Shown here: piece after piece, positions 25,416-32,654 of the stretch | Position numbering within the stretch: position 1 is the stretch's first letter | Layout: every line of letters begins with the position of its first letter | From: Chryseobacterium lathyri | GTDB taxonomy: Bacteria > Bacteroidota > Bacteroidia > Flavobacteriales > Weeksellaceae | Assembly: GCF_003290185.1 (NCBI RefSeq) | Contig: NZ_QNFY01000001.1 | Location: 62,001-126,000, forward strand | Reading direction: 5' to 3' | DNA: 64,000 nt | Notes under the pieces: generated by a model | Database searches by the model: none | What the model was told of the DNA's origin: nothing | What the model saw: the letters and a program-made list of their open reading frames with translations, nothing else | Position numbers and translations under genes: made by a program

Positions 25416-25762
25416 ATAAAATTTTTAATAGGAGTTGTTTCAACGAATACTTCCTTTGAAATACCTGCATTTGAATTTGATGTTAGCGGATATTTCAATT
25501 CCGTACCGGTGGTTATCGGGGTTAGTTTTTGATTATTTTGAAAGGTATGAAAGCGGAAGGTTGTGCTTGCGGTTGCTATAATAGCTGTAATTTTTTTTTG
25601 AACAGCTTCAGCAACGAGCCCTGTAAAATCATGATCATCCTTGACAATGGCTTTTGCATCATTATGCAGAAATCCGTTGTCAGTAATAAACCTCGTGAAA
25701 ATATGACGCTGTTTGTAAATGCTTGAAAACATAATTACAAAAAACAAAGTCCGGGCTTTCAT
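25412..25762 (-). pseudogene. Remnant of a beta-propeller sensor kinase
   Basis: This 116-residue frame starts like the intact kinase at 16141: a hydrophobic signal, then FITDNGFLHNDAKAIVKDDHDF, alignable with YNTDNGLPQNSVKDIIKDRYGF. The match then stops, and the remaining 65 residues carry no propeller, His-box or ATPase motif, although the last residues (EVFVETTPIKNFI) faintly recall the end of a HATPase domain. The stop still overlaps the regulator's start. About 900 residues are missing, so an internal deletion of a duplicated kinase gene is the simplest reading. Confidence 0.6.
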
Positions 25763-26101
25763 AAATACATAAATGATCTATGCTTTCCGCTTGATTAGGG
25801 CGAAAATTTATTAATAATAGTCATTATACAAGCCGAAGTTTTTTAAGTGTTGGGAATACTGAATGCATTTCTTTTCATTAATTTTTTTGTGTTTGATGTC
25901 TTGCCGTTAAAACAAGTTGAATTTGGACTGTAAAATTAGTAATTTTATAAACATAAATTACCATAGCGAGATGTATTTGATATGAATTTTATCTAATAAC
26001 CAGACACATTAAGCATAATTTTATATTTTTTTTATCTTCATGCAGTGAAATAGTATGATTTTTTTAATCATAATGCTGCTCAGAAAAAAATTAAAACAAA
26101 A

Positions 26102-26122
26102 GCCTCCCCGAAAAAGGGAGGC
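26102..26122 (-). terminator. Terminator of the DUF1349 gene
   Basis: GCCTCCC and GGGAGGC form a 7-bp stem around CGAAAAA; on the minus strand it is followed by TTTTGTTTT. Otherwise the gap 25763-26160 holds only an ATGAT-ATCAT palindrome at 26055-26071, with the same arms as the sites at 8477 and 8531. Confidence 0.75.
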
Positions 26123-26160
26123 GAATAAAAATTGACTGTATATTGAATAAAATTCAATCG

Positions 26161-26808
26161 CTATTTGTTATTTTCAAGCCATTTCAGCCTGCGCTGATCG
26201 GGAAGATGTTTTACCGTGAAGTTTTCAAAGGCTGCAGTAAAGCCGTTTCCATCCGGACAGGCAGCCATTAAGCCCACCATTACAGGAGTATTGTCCTGTA
26301 AATATGCATTGCGCATCATTGTATAATTCTTGTCATCAAAAGAATAAAATATTTCTACAGCATCCAGTCTTCTTACGGCTTTTATCCAGACTGCAGAAGG
26401 AGTGGTGTTTAGTGTAATAACACTCCAGTCGCTTGTTCCATGCGTAACTACAGTACTGAGGTTGTATTTACCATCTACGAATTCAATACCCGCCTTTATG
26501 TAGTTCTCTTTATCAGTCCTTAGCATAAGCCCTGTCTGGTCAAATCTTGTCTTATAGTTTCCACTGATCTTTACCTTCGCTTCAAATTCTCCGCCATAGG
26601 TCGTATAATAAAAAGGAGCATCATCTACTGTAAATCCATAATGGGAAATCCTCCAATAATCACTTTGTGGCGTAACATTCATTAGCAGGCTGTTGTTTTT
26701 AATTTCCCATTTTTCAGGCTCATTAAACCAGTTCATCTTTTCCAAAGTCTGTGAAAGCGTTTTCTCGGCCATAAGAACAGCGCAAAAACTTAAAATCAAT
26801 CTCTTCAT
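26161..26808 (-). CDS. Secreted DUF1349 (concanavalin A-like) protein
   Basis: The 215-residue protein has a signal peptide (about 1-19) and a single jelly-roll domain matching DUF1349 proteins. It shows WKI-type opening (KWEIKNNSLLMNVTPQSDYW), GEFEAKVKISGNY, FDQTGLMLRTDKENYIKAGIEF and SDWSVI. The end has VMVGLMAACPDGNGFTAAFENF. The family resembles the yeast regulation-of-enolase protein and carbohydrate-binding lectin folds; no enzymatic role is established. It is divergent from the LuxR-type gene at 26890 with an 81-bp intergenic space that must hold both promoters. Confidence 0.85.
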   Translation of the reverse strand: MKRLILSFCAVLMAEKTLSQTLEKMNWFNEPEKWEIKNNSLLMNVTPQSDYWRISHYGFTVDDAPFYYTTYGGEFEAKVKISGNYKTRFDQTGLMLRTDKENYIKAGIEFVDGKYNLSTVVTHGTSDWSVITLNTTPSAVWIKAVRRLDAVEIFYSFDDKNYTMMRNAYLQDNTPVMVGLMAACPDGNGFTAAFENFTVKHLPDQRRLKWLENNK

Positions 26809-26889
26809 CCTCTTAGCTGGGTGTAAATTATTATTTTAGCAAAAGTATAATTATACCCATATTTCATCAATACTTATAAATAACCATTT

Positions 26890-27633
26890 ATGGAAATCGT
26901 AGAAAAACTGAACAGCCGGCTTTTGGACAGATCATCTCAGAAATGCAGGCTTGATATAGAAGAGTATAAACAGAGAGCATCGATATATTCCCAGATGGAA
27001 GGTGCCATATCTGTTTTGAGCGACATGCAGGCAGATAAAAGTTATGTGTATAAATCTAAAGCTGCATGGGAATTAGGTTTAAGTATGGAGGAAAACCCGT
27101 CAGAGATCAATTCTATCTGGGAAGAAGAGATCATTAAAAAGATACATCCGGATGACCGGCTCAAAAAATATATCCATGAACTGCGGTTTTATGAAATGAT
27201 GGATTCTATGGATACAGAGCTTCGGGCGGATTATTCTGTACTTTCTAAAATCAGAATGAAAGATAAAAATGATGAATACAGGTTTGTAAAGCACCGGATG
27301 TTCTATATTTATTCTCCGGATAACGGAAAGTTGAGATTTGCATTTTGTCTTTATCATATTGCGCTGGATCAGACGCAGCTTCAGGTTTCCGATTTTATGA
27401 TCATTAATACAGCTAAAGGTGAAATTATTGTAAAAGATAAGCTCAACTATCAGAATATTCTCTCAAAAAGAGAGCTGGAAGTTTTAAAATATGTAGGCCA
27501 AGGCTATGCCAGTAAAGAAATAGCAGATTTTCTGTCTATAAGCATCAATACAGTAAGCAGGCACCGCCAGAATATCCTCGAAAAACTGAAAGTGAAAAAT
27601 TCTGTACAGGCATTTAAAGACGGCTTTTATTAA
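26890..27633 (+). CDS. PAS-like / LuxR-type transcriptional regulator
   Basis: The 247-residue protein has an N-terminal coiled start, a PAS-fold-like sensor (about 40-160, with KSKAAWELGLSMEENPSEINSIWEEEI, then MKDKNDEYRFVKHRMFYIYS) and a C-terminal LuxR HTH (about 190-245: LSKRELEVLKYVGQGYASKEIADFLSI). It has no receiver domain, so it is a one-component regulator. Many Chryseobacterium genomes carry several such proteins. It is probably transcribed alone; the AraC-like gene follows after 107 bp. Confidence 0.85.
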   Translation: MEIVEKLNSRLLDRSSQKCRLDIEEYKQRASIYSQMEGAISVLSDMQADKSYVYKSKAAWELGLSMEENPSEINSIWEEEIIKKIHPDDRLKKYIHELRFYEMMDSMDTELRADYSVLSKIRMKDKNDEYRFVKHRMFYIYSPDNGKLRFAFCLYHIALDQTQLQVSDFMIINTAKGEIIVKDKLNYQNILSKRELEVLKYVGQGYASKEIADFLSISINTVSRHRQNILEKLKVKNSVQAFKDGFY

Positions 27634-27740
27634 CGGTGGTTCTTTTATAGGGCAAACTCCGGAAAGTTCACCATGCCTTTTTTATTCTTATGCTTAATTT
27701 TATAGATTAAATTTTTACTATAAACAAATGATGATAACAA

Positions 27741-28097
27741 ATGAAAAGAAGTGAAGAGATCACCAGGCAATATTTTGATTTTCTTGAAAAGCATATTCAG
27801 GATGTAATTACCGGAGCTGTTCAGGAATTTATGGAACTCAATGAAATTGCCGGCCAGCTTGCTGTTTCACATCAGCACCTCACGGATACTATAAAAAAAG
27901 AAAAAGGACAGCATCCGTGCTATTTTTATGATGAGAAAATCATAAACGAAGCCAAGGAGATAATAGCAAACTCAGATCGGTCTATTGCAGAAATTGCAAG
28001 AATGTTTACCTATGACCCGTCCAACTTCTCCAAGTTCTTTAAAAAGATGACAGGAATTACACCGGGAGCATTCAGAAATAAGAGTAGATTACAGTGA
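27741..28097 (+). CDS. Single-domain AraC-type regulator
   Basis: The 118-residue protein is essentially just the tandem HTH of the AraC family (about 25-115). The first HTH shows LNEIAGQLAVSHQHLTDTI; the second shows SIAEIARMFTYDPSNFSKFF and the hallmark KKMTGITPGAFR. It lacks a ligand-binding domain, like MarA or SoxS, so its activity is likely set by its expression level. No divergent target is adjacent. The 107 bp before it contain a TAAATTTT stretch but no perfect -7 box. Confidence 0.87.
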   Translation: MKRSEEITRQYFDFLEKHIQDVITGAVQEFMELNEIAGQLAVSHQHLTDTIKKEKGQHPCYFYDEKIINEAKEIIANSDRSIAEIARMFTYDPSNFSKFFKKMTGITPGAFRNKSRLQ

Positions 28098-28521
28098 TTA
28101 AGATTCAGTATTTTTTCCGTGACAGGACAAAATAGCATAAAAAAATTCCTTTTTATAATTCCTGGATTTTAATGAATTTTAACATCCAAAAAACATATCT
28201 GAAAAATAAGATTTTAATAATGAGACAATTGTGAAATATTTGTCCTTTTTTTGTGATTTATTTGAAAATAGTGATTTATTGTTGTATTTTTTTTGTTAAA
28301 TTTAGATTCATTAAAAAAAATAACTAACCCTTGAAATACTCAACAGCTATATGGATAATAAAGTGATTTGATTATCAGATCATAAAGTAAAACGTCTTAT
28401 ATGATGTATAATATTTAATATAATTGATAGATTTTACAAGCTTTAAATAATCATATATTTGTTTCTTCAAACAACTAAAACATACACTAAACACTAACAA
28501 TTAACACTAACAACATTAAGG
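28098..28521. other. 424-bp gap holding the promoter of the oxoamine synthase gene
   Basis: The gap is very AT-rich. No small gene or terminator hairpin is convincing; the promoter box at 28454 and a roughly 55-nt A/C-rich leader are the only features I support. Confidence 0.45.
28454..28461 (+). promoter_or_regulatory. Promoter -7 box before the oxoamine synthase gene
   Basis: TATATTTG matches TAnnTTTG exactly; a TTTTAC at 28432-28437 may act as -33. The ATG is 60 bp downstream after an A/C-rich leader with repeated AACACTAACAA units. Confidence 0.55.
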
Positions 28522-29778
28522 ATGAGTATCGATTTTGAAACAGCAACTTTTAAAGATTTTGAGAATATTTCAGATTATGATATTGCTCAAAGAGCTAATT
28601 ATTTTTATGAATTCCTTGACCATATGAAATCCAGAGGTCATATGAATTACAGACTGAAAAATACTTCAGGAAGCAATGCAACATTAAATATAGATATTGC
28701 AAACCAAAATAAAAATTATGTAAGTTTTGTCTCCAGCGATTATTTAGGATTTACACAGCATCCTAAAGTTAAAGAGGCAGCAATTGAAGGAATTGAAAAA
28801 TATGGAACAGGTACAGGAGCATCACCTCTGATAGGTGGATATTTTGATTATCATAATGCGATAGAAAAAAAGATTGCTGATTTTTTTGGAAGAGATGAGG
28901 AGGAGGTCATTTTGTTTACAACTGGATACGCCGCTAATAGCGCTACTTTACAGATTTTAATGCAGAAGGAAGATATCGCTATTTTAGACATGGGAGTACA
29001 TGCCAGTGTACATGAGGGATGTGCTTTTACCAATAAAAAAACATTTCCGCACAATAATTTGGAAGCTTTGGAACATGTTTTGAAGGTATGTGAGAATACG
29101 TACCGTACAAAGCTGGTTATCTTAGATGGAGTTTACTCTCAGGAAGGGGACACTTCACGGGCTAAAGAAATATACGATCTTGTGAAAAAGTATAATGCTT
29201 ATCTCATGGTAGATGATGCACATGGGGTAGGAGTGATGGGAAAAACCGGAAGAGGAGCTCTTGAAGACGACGGTTTATTGGATAAGATAGATTTTATAAC
29301 AGGAACATGCAGCAAGACTTTTGGCAACCTCGGAGGATATGTGATTGCTAACAAAAAAATAACATCATTTCTTAAGTTCCAGTCCAGACAGCATATTTTC
29401 TCAGTAACAGCACCACCTTCTTCCTTCGGAATTTTAAAAGCAATTGATTTGATTGATGAAGAACCTTTCTGGAAAGATAAACTATGGGATAATATCAATT
29501 ATTTTAAAACAGGGCTTAATGATCTAGGCTTAGATACCGGTATTACCTGCTCAGCTATTATTCCTGTGAAAATTGGAGATCAGAATAAAATGTGGGATAT
29601 TGGGAGAATACTGCTTGAAGAAGGAGTCTATACAAACCCTATTATGTATCCCGCCGTAGCCAGAAAAGATGCACGTATCAGGATGACTGTAACAGCACGA
29701 CACGAAAAAGAACATCTTGACAAAACACTGAATGTTTTTGATGATATAAATAAAAAATTGCATATTGCAAAAAAATAA
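28522..29778 (+). CDS. Alpha-oxoamine synthase (serine palmitoyltransferase / cysteate acyltransferase / KBL type)
   Basis: The 418-residue PLP enzyme belongs to fold type I. It shows GTGTGASPLIGG (95-106), a ring-stacking His160 in MGVHASVHEG, Asp231 and His234 in VDDAHGVGV, and the PLP Lys265 in GTCSKTFGNLGGY. Relatives condense an acyl thioester with an amino acid (serine for sphingolipids, cysteate for sulfonolipids, glycine for KBL, alanine for BioF). An extra helical stretch of about 45 residues at the N-terminus and the absence of bio genes favour a lipid role. Chryseobacterium makes sulfonolipids, so cysteate is a reasonable alternative to serine. A TetR gene follows after 6 bp. Confidence 0.85.
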   Translation: MSIDFETATFKDFENISDYDIAQRANYFYEFLDHMKSRGHMNYRLKNTSGSNATLNIDIANQNKNYVSFVSSDYLGFTQHPKVKEAAIEGIEKYGTGTGASPLIGGYFDYHNAIEKKIADFFGRDEEEVILFTTGYAANSATLQILMQKEDIAILDMGVHASVHEGCAFTNKKTFPHNNLEALEHVLKVCENTYRTKLVILDGVYSQEGDTSRAKEIYDLVKKYNAYLMVDDAHGVGVMGKTGRGALEDDGLLDKIDFITGTCSKTFGNLGGYVIANKKITSFLKFQSRQHIFSVTAPPSSFGILKAIDLIDEEPFWKDKLWDNINYFKTGLNDLGLDTGITCSAIIPVKIGDQNKMWDIGRILLEEGVYTNPIMYPAVARKDARIRMTVTARHEKEHLDKTLNVFDDINKKLHIAKK

Positions 29779-29784
29779 TAAATT

Positions 29785-30426
29785 ATGCCCAGAAAAGTAG
29801 TCCAAGGCCCTATTAGGGACAAAGAAAAAACAAAACAAAAACTGCTGGCAGCAGTTGGTAAAATTTTGAGAGTAAAAGGTTACTCCGGTTTAAAAGTAAG
29901 TAAAATTGCAGCAGTAGCCGGGTTCGACAAGAAACTCATCTATGAGTACTTTGGAAGTACAGATAAACTTATTGATGAGTATATAAAATCCCAGGATTAC
30001 TGGAGCAAGTTCAGCCCGGATATTGAGGAAGAAGTACAGGTTGGAAAAGGTAAAGAAGTCCTAATTCAGGGGATTCTTATGCAGTTTGAAAGTCTGAAGA
30101 AAAATAAAGAATTACAGAAAATTATTCTTTGGGAGCTTTCCGAAAGCAAGCCGATACTTAAAAATATACTAAAGCAAAGAGAAGATGTAGCGGCCAATCT
30201 ATTTGAAAATGTTACGGATCCTTATTTCGGGGAAAACGCTAAAAACGTAAGAGCTATGTTAGCTTTAATAGCGGCTGGAGTTTATTACCTGAACTTGTTT
30301 CCTGCATACAATGGAACAGAATTCTGCGGTATTGATATGAGAACTGATGAAGGAAGAGCCGAAGTGGAGAAAGTGATCGTTGAGATTATAGAACACTACT
30401 ACAAAACGAAAAAAGCAAAAGAATAA
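29785..30426 (+). CDS. TetR/AcrR family regulator
   Basis: The 213-residue protein has an N-terminal TetR HTH (about 15-60: KQKLLAAVGKILRVKGYSGLKVSKIAAVAGFDKKLIYEYFGS) and an all-helical ligand/dimer domain with an Arg/Lys-rich C-terminus. It starts 6 bp after the oxoamine synthase stop, so both are co-transcribed. The pairing hints that it senses a lipid or acyl intermediate and controls this operon, as FadR- or FasR-like TetR proteins do; this is inference. Confidence 0.87.
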   Translation: MPRKVVQGPIRDKEKTKQKLLAAVGKILRVKGYSGLKVSKIAAVAGFDKKLIYEYFGSTDKLIDEYIKSQDYWSKFSPDIEEEVQVGKGKEVLIQGILMQFESLKKNKELQKIILWELSESKPILKNILKQREDVAANLFENVTDPYFGENAKNVRAMLALIAAGVYYLNLFPAYNGTEFCGIDMRTDEGRAEVEKVIVEIIEHYYKTKKAKE

Positions 30427-30428
30427 TG

Positions 30429-30488
30429 ATTAAAAGTTTTCCAATTTTCCGAAAATAAATTTTTGTTGATAATTTGAAAACTTTTAAT
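30429..30488 (+). terminator. Long hairpin after the TetR gene
   Basis: ATTAAAAGTTTTC (30429-30441) and GAAAACTTTTAAT (30476-30488) are perfect 13-bp inverted arms around 34 bp that include a smaller TTTTC/GAAAA hairpin. It lies directly after the tetR stop and before the dnaX promoter, so a terminator role is plausible, though it is less GC-rich than others here. Confidence 0.45.
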
Positions 30489-30511
30489 TTTCAGATTAAA
30501 ACTATATTTCT

Positions 30512-30519
30512 TATTTTTG
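30512..30519 (+). promoter_or_regulatory. dnaX promoter -7 box abutting the start codon
   Basis: TATTTTTG matches TAnnTTTG exactly and ends 4 bp before the dnaX ATG at 30524. Since transcription normally begins about 5-8 nt after this box, the mRNA could start at or next to the ATG, meaning leaderless. Confidence 0.5.
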
Positions 30520-30523
30520 ACCA

Positions 30524-31609
30524 ATGGAAAATTTTATCGTATCTGCAAGAAAATACCGCCCCCAGCAGTTTGATACTGTAGTAGGGCAATCTCATATTAC
30601 AGATACCTTAGAACATGCTATTGGAGAAAATCAGCTGGCTCAGGCCTTACTGTTCTGCGGTCCTAGGGGTGTGGGTAAAACCACATGTGCCAGAATCCTG
30701 GCCAGAAAGATCAATGAAAAGGATGGTTCAGTTTCAGAAGACGGCTTTGCTTATAACATCTATGAATTAGATGCGGCATCCAACAATTCCGTGGATGATA
30801 TCAGGGAGCTGATAGACCAGGTCCGCTTTGCGCCTCAGGTAGGTAAATATAAAGTCTATATTATCGATGAGGTGCACATGCTGTCTTCTGCAGCGTTTAA
30901 TGCTTTCCTTAAAACCCTTGAGGAACCGCCGGCACATGCTATTTTTATTTTGGCGACTACAGAGAAGCATAAAATAATCCCTACTATTTTATCACGTTGC
31001 CAAATTTATGACTTCAAGAGAATTACCATTGAAGATATCCAGGGACATTTAAGAAACATCGCTCAAAAGGAAAATATCCAGTATGAAGATGATGCCCTGT
31101 ATCTTATTGCCCAAAAAGCCGATGGTGCCCTAAGAGATGCGCTTTCTATCTTTGACAGGCTTTCTACATTTTCCCAGAAGAACATTACATTGGCCAAAGC
31201 TGCCGAAGTGCTTAATATCCTTGATTATGATCAGTACCTCAATATAGTGGACCTGGCCAAGGAGAACAAAATTCCAGAAACGCTTTTCGCTTTCAATGAA
31301 ATTGTAAAAAAAGGCTTTGATCCGCATATTTTTATTGCAGGATTGGGAAATCATTTCAGAGACCTTATGATGGCCCAGAACGCCAGAACAATAGAACTTA
31401 TTGAAGTCGGTGAGAGGACCAAGGTGAAATTCGTAGAGCAAAGCCAGAAATGGAATGCCCAGCAGCTCATTGACGCCGTCGAGATCTGTAACCATGCGGA
31501 TATTAATTATAAGAACTCCAAAAACCCAAGACTTACAGTAGAAATTGCACTGATGCAGCTGTCTTCCCTGACAGCCAATTTAGGTGATACTAAAAAAAAA
31601 AGTTCTTAA
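30524..31609 (+). CDS. dnaX: DNA polymerase III subunit gamma (short 0-frame product of dnaX)
   Basis: The 361-residue 0-frame product holds the full clamp-loader AAA+ module: Walker A GPRGVGKTT (46-54), Walker B VYIIDEVH (111-118), sensor-1 ATTE (144-147), the SRC motif (157-159) and the collar domain to about 350. The four-Cys zinc module usual between Walker A and B is absent (NEKDGSVSEDGFAYNI sits there). The frame ends AAA AAA AAA AGT TCT TAA, two codons after an A10 run, and the -1 frame continues into the next entry. The design mirrors known dnaX recoding, so I treat the short form as real gamma and not as a broken gene. Confidence 0.9.
   Translation: MENFIVSARKYRPQQFDTVVGQSHITDTLEHAIGENQLAQALLFCGPRGVGKTTCARILARKINEKDGSVSEDGFAYNIYELDAASNNSVDDIRELIDQVRFAPQVGKYKVYIIDEVHMLSSAAFNAFLKTLEEPPAHAIFILATTEKHKIIPTILSRCQIYDFKRITIEDIQGHLRNIAQKENIQYEDDALYLIAQKADGALRDALSIFDRLSTFSQKNITLAKAAEVLNILDYDQYLNIVDLAKENKIPETLFAFNEIVKKGFDPHIFIAGLGNHFRDLMMAQNARTIELIEVGERTKVKFVEQSQKWNAQQLIDAVEICNHADINYKNSKNPRLTVEIALMQLSSLTANLGDTKKKSS
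31582..31602 (+). other. dnaX: dnaX slippery A10 tract with upstream SD-like AGGTGAT
   Basis: Ten A (31592-31601) followed by G form A-AAA-AAG, the E. coli dnaX type slip site. A -1 shift here reads AAG TTC TTA ATA TTG GCT into the downstream frame. AGGTGAT (31582-31588), a perfect anti-Shine-Dalgarno complement, lies 7 nt upstream of the heptamer, like the stimulator in E. coli, and a small TTCTC/GAGAA hairpin follows near 31620. A tract this long could equally act by polymerase slippage, as in Thermus. Confidence 0.7.
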
Positions 31610-31611
31610 TA

Positions 31612-32220
31612 TTGGCTCCGTTTCTCAGTGAGAAGCAGGAAGTAAAAATACAGGAGAAGGCTCCCGAAAAGAAAGAACCCGTAGCAGAACAACCCGTTCA
31701 ACGGCTTGAAACCGTTCAGGAAACCACTGTAAAAACAACAAAACCTTTATCAAGACAGGGAATCTCTTCAGGTTTCAGCATCAACTCTTTCCTCAATAAA
31801 GAAGAAAAAGTAGAGAAAGAAGAAACAGTAGCTGTAAAAACAGAACATCTTCCCCAAAACCATTTCACAGATACGGACCTGCAGATGGAATGGAATCTGA
31901 TGCTCAAACAGCTTCAGAAAAAAAACAGCTTTATCTTTAATGCTGTAAAAACATTCAAACTGATCAAGGCAGGAGAAAATACCATTAAAGTTCTGTACCC
32001 TTCAGATTCTGCCAAAGTTGAGTTTGATAAGATCGCCGGAGAATTTTTCAATCATTTTAAAACTAAGGTTCACAACCATGCTATTGAAATAGATTACCAG
32101 CGGGACTTTGACAACCTCAAAATTGAAGTGGTTACCAAAAGAAAAATATTCGAAAAGTTTATCGAAAAAAACCCGCTTTTAAAAGACCTTGATGATTTAA
32201 TGAAATTTGACCTGACATAA
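31612..32220 (+). CDS. dnaX: dnaX tau-type C-terminal extension (reached by -1 frameshift)
   Basis: The frame is open upstream through the A10 tract, and its apparent TTG start at 31612 is just a codon within it. It encodes a Glu/Lys/Pro-rich linker (about residues 10-75: EKAPEKKEPVAEQP) and a compact C-terminal domain (about 85-200: LQMEWNLMLKQLQKKNSFIFNAVKTFKLI), as expected for a tau-like domain V contacting polymerase or helicase. Fused through the slip site the product is about 565 residues, the usual size of Bacteroidetes DnaX. No independent promoter is seen. Confidence 0.75.
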   Translation: MAPFLSEKQEVKIQEKAPEKKEPVAEQPVQRLETVQETTVKTTKPLSRQGISSGFSINSFLNKEEKVEKEETVAVKTEHLPQNHFTDTDLQMEWNLMLKQLQKKNSFIFNAVKTFKLIKAGENTIKVLYPSDSAKVEFDKIAGEFFNHFKTKVHNHAIEIDYQRDFDNLKIEVVTKRKIFEKFIEKNPLLKDLDDLMKFDLT

Positions 32221-32245
32221 ATTATTGTATTTATCACAGTTTTTT

Positions 32246-32275
32246 TTTGTTAGATTGACTTTTTTTATATCTTTG
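32246..32275 (+). promoter_or_regulatory. Promoter with -33 and -7 boxes, long leader to the DAHP synthase gene
   Basis: TTTG (32246-32249) and TATCTTTG (32268-32275), 18 bp apart, match the Bacteroidetes consensus. It lies 379 bp before the ATG at 32655, implying a leader of about 370 nt without an obvious reading frame. The -7 box overlaps a palindrome. Confidence 0.55.
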
Positions 32276-32313
32276 TCAAAGATTTTTGTAAAAAATAAGT
32301 TTTTGACAAAAAC
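32269..32313. promoter_or_regulatory. Two odd-centred palindromes over and after the promoter
   Basis: ATCTTTGTCAAAGAT (32269-32283) and GTTTTTGACAAAAAC (32299-32313) are perfect 7-1-7 dyads sharing the TTTG-N-CAAA core. Their centres are 30 bp apart, about three helical turns. The first covers the -7 box, which fits a repressor operator pair. The rest of the 434-bp gap 32221-32654 shows nothing further that I can support. Confidence 0.5.
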
Positions 32314-32654
32314 AAATTAGATTTAAAAAACTAGACAACAGAAGTTTCAGACCCAAAGTGGAAAAATTATTCATCCCATATCTGTCTCATTTTGTACCCG
32401 CTGATTTCTTTAGCGGTTATTTTAGTTTTTCTGCTTTCTATTATAGAAATTTCAGAACGTATTATCGATTTTATTGGTACTGCTAACTGAATTTCTTTCC
32501 AAAAAATACAGGAGAATTAAAGTCCTTTTATTTTCCTGATTCCTTTAAAAAACTTTGAACGGCATTTTTTGAAAAGAATTATAAAAAATCAATTTTATAA
32601 TCAAAGGACTATTGCTGTTAATTCAAGAAAAATAAAAACAATAAATTTAAAAAT

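Noticed and set aside
31592..31620. dnaX as a broken gene (frameshift pseudogene)
   Set aside because: The A10-G tract, the stop only two codons after it and an intact tau-like -1 frame match known dnaX recoding; an essential gene is unlikely to be broken. A homopolymer sequencing error remains possible and is named in the finding.
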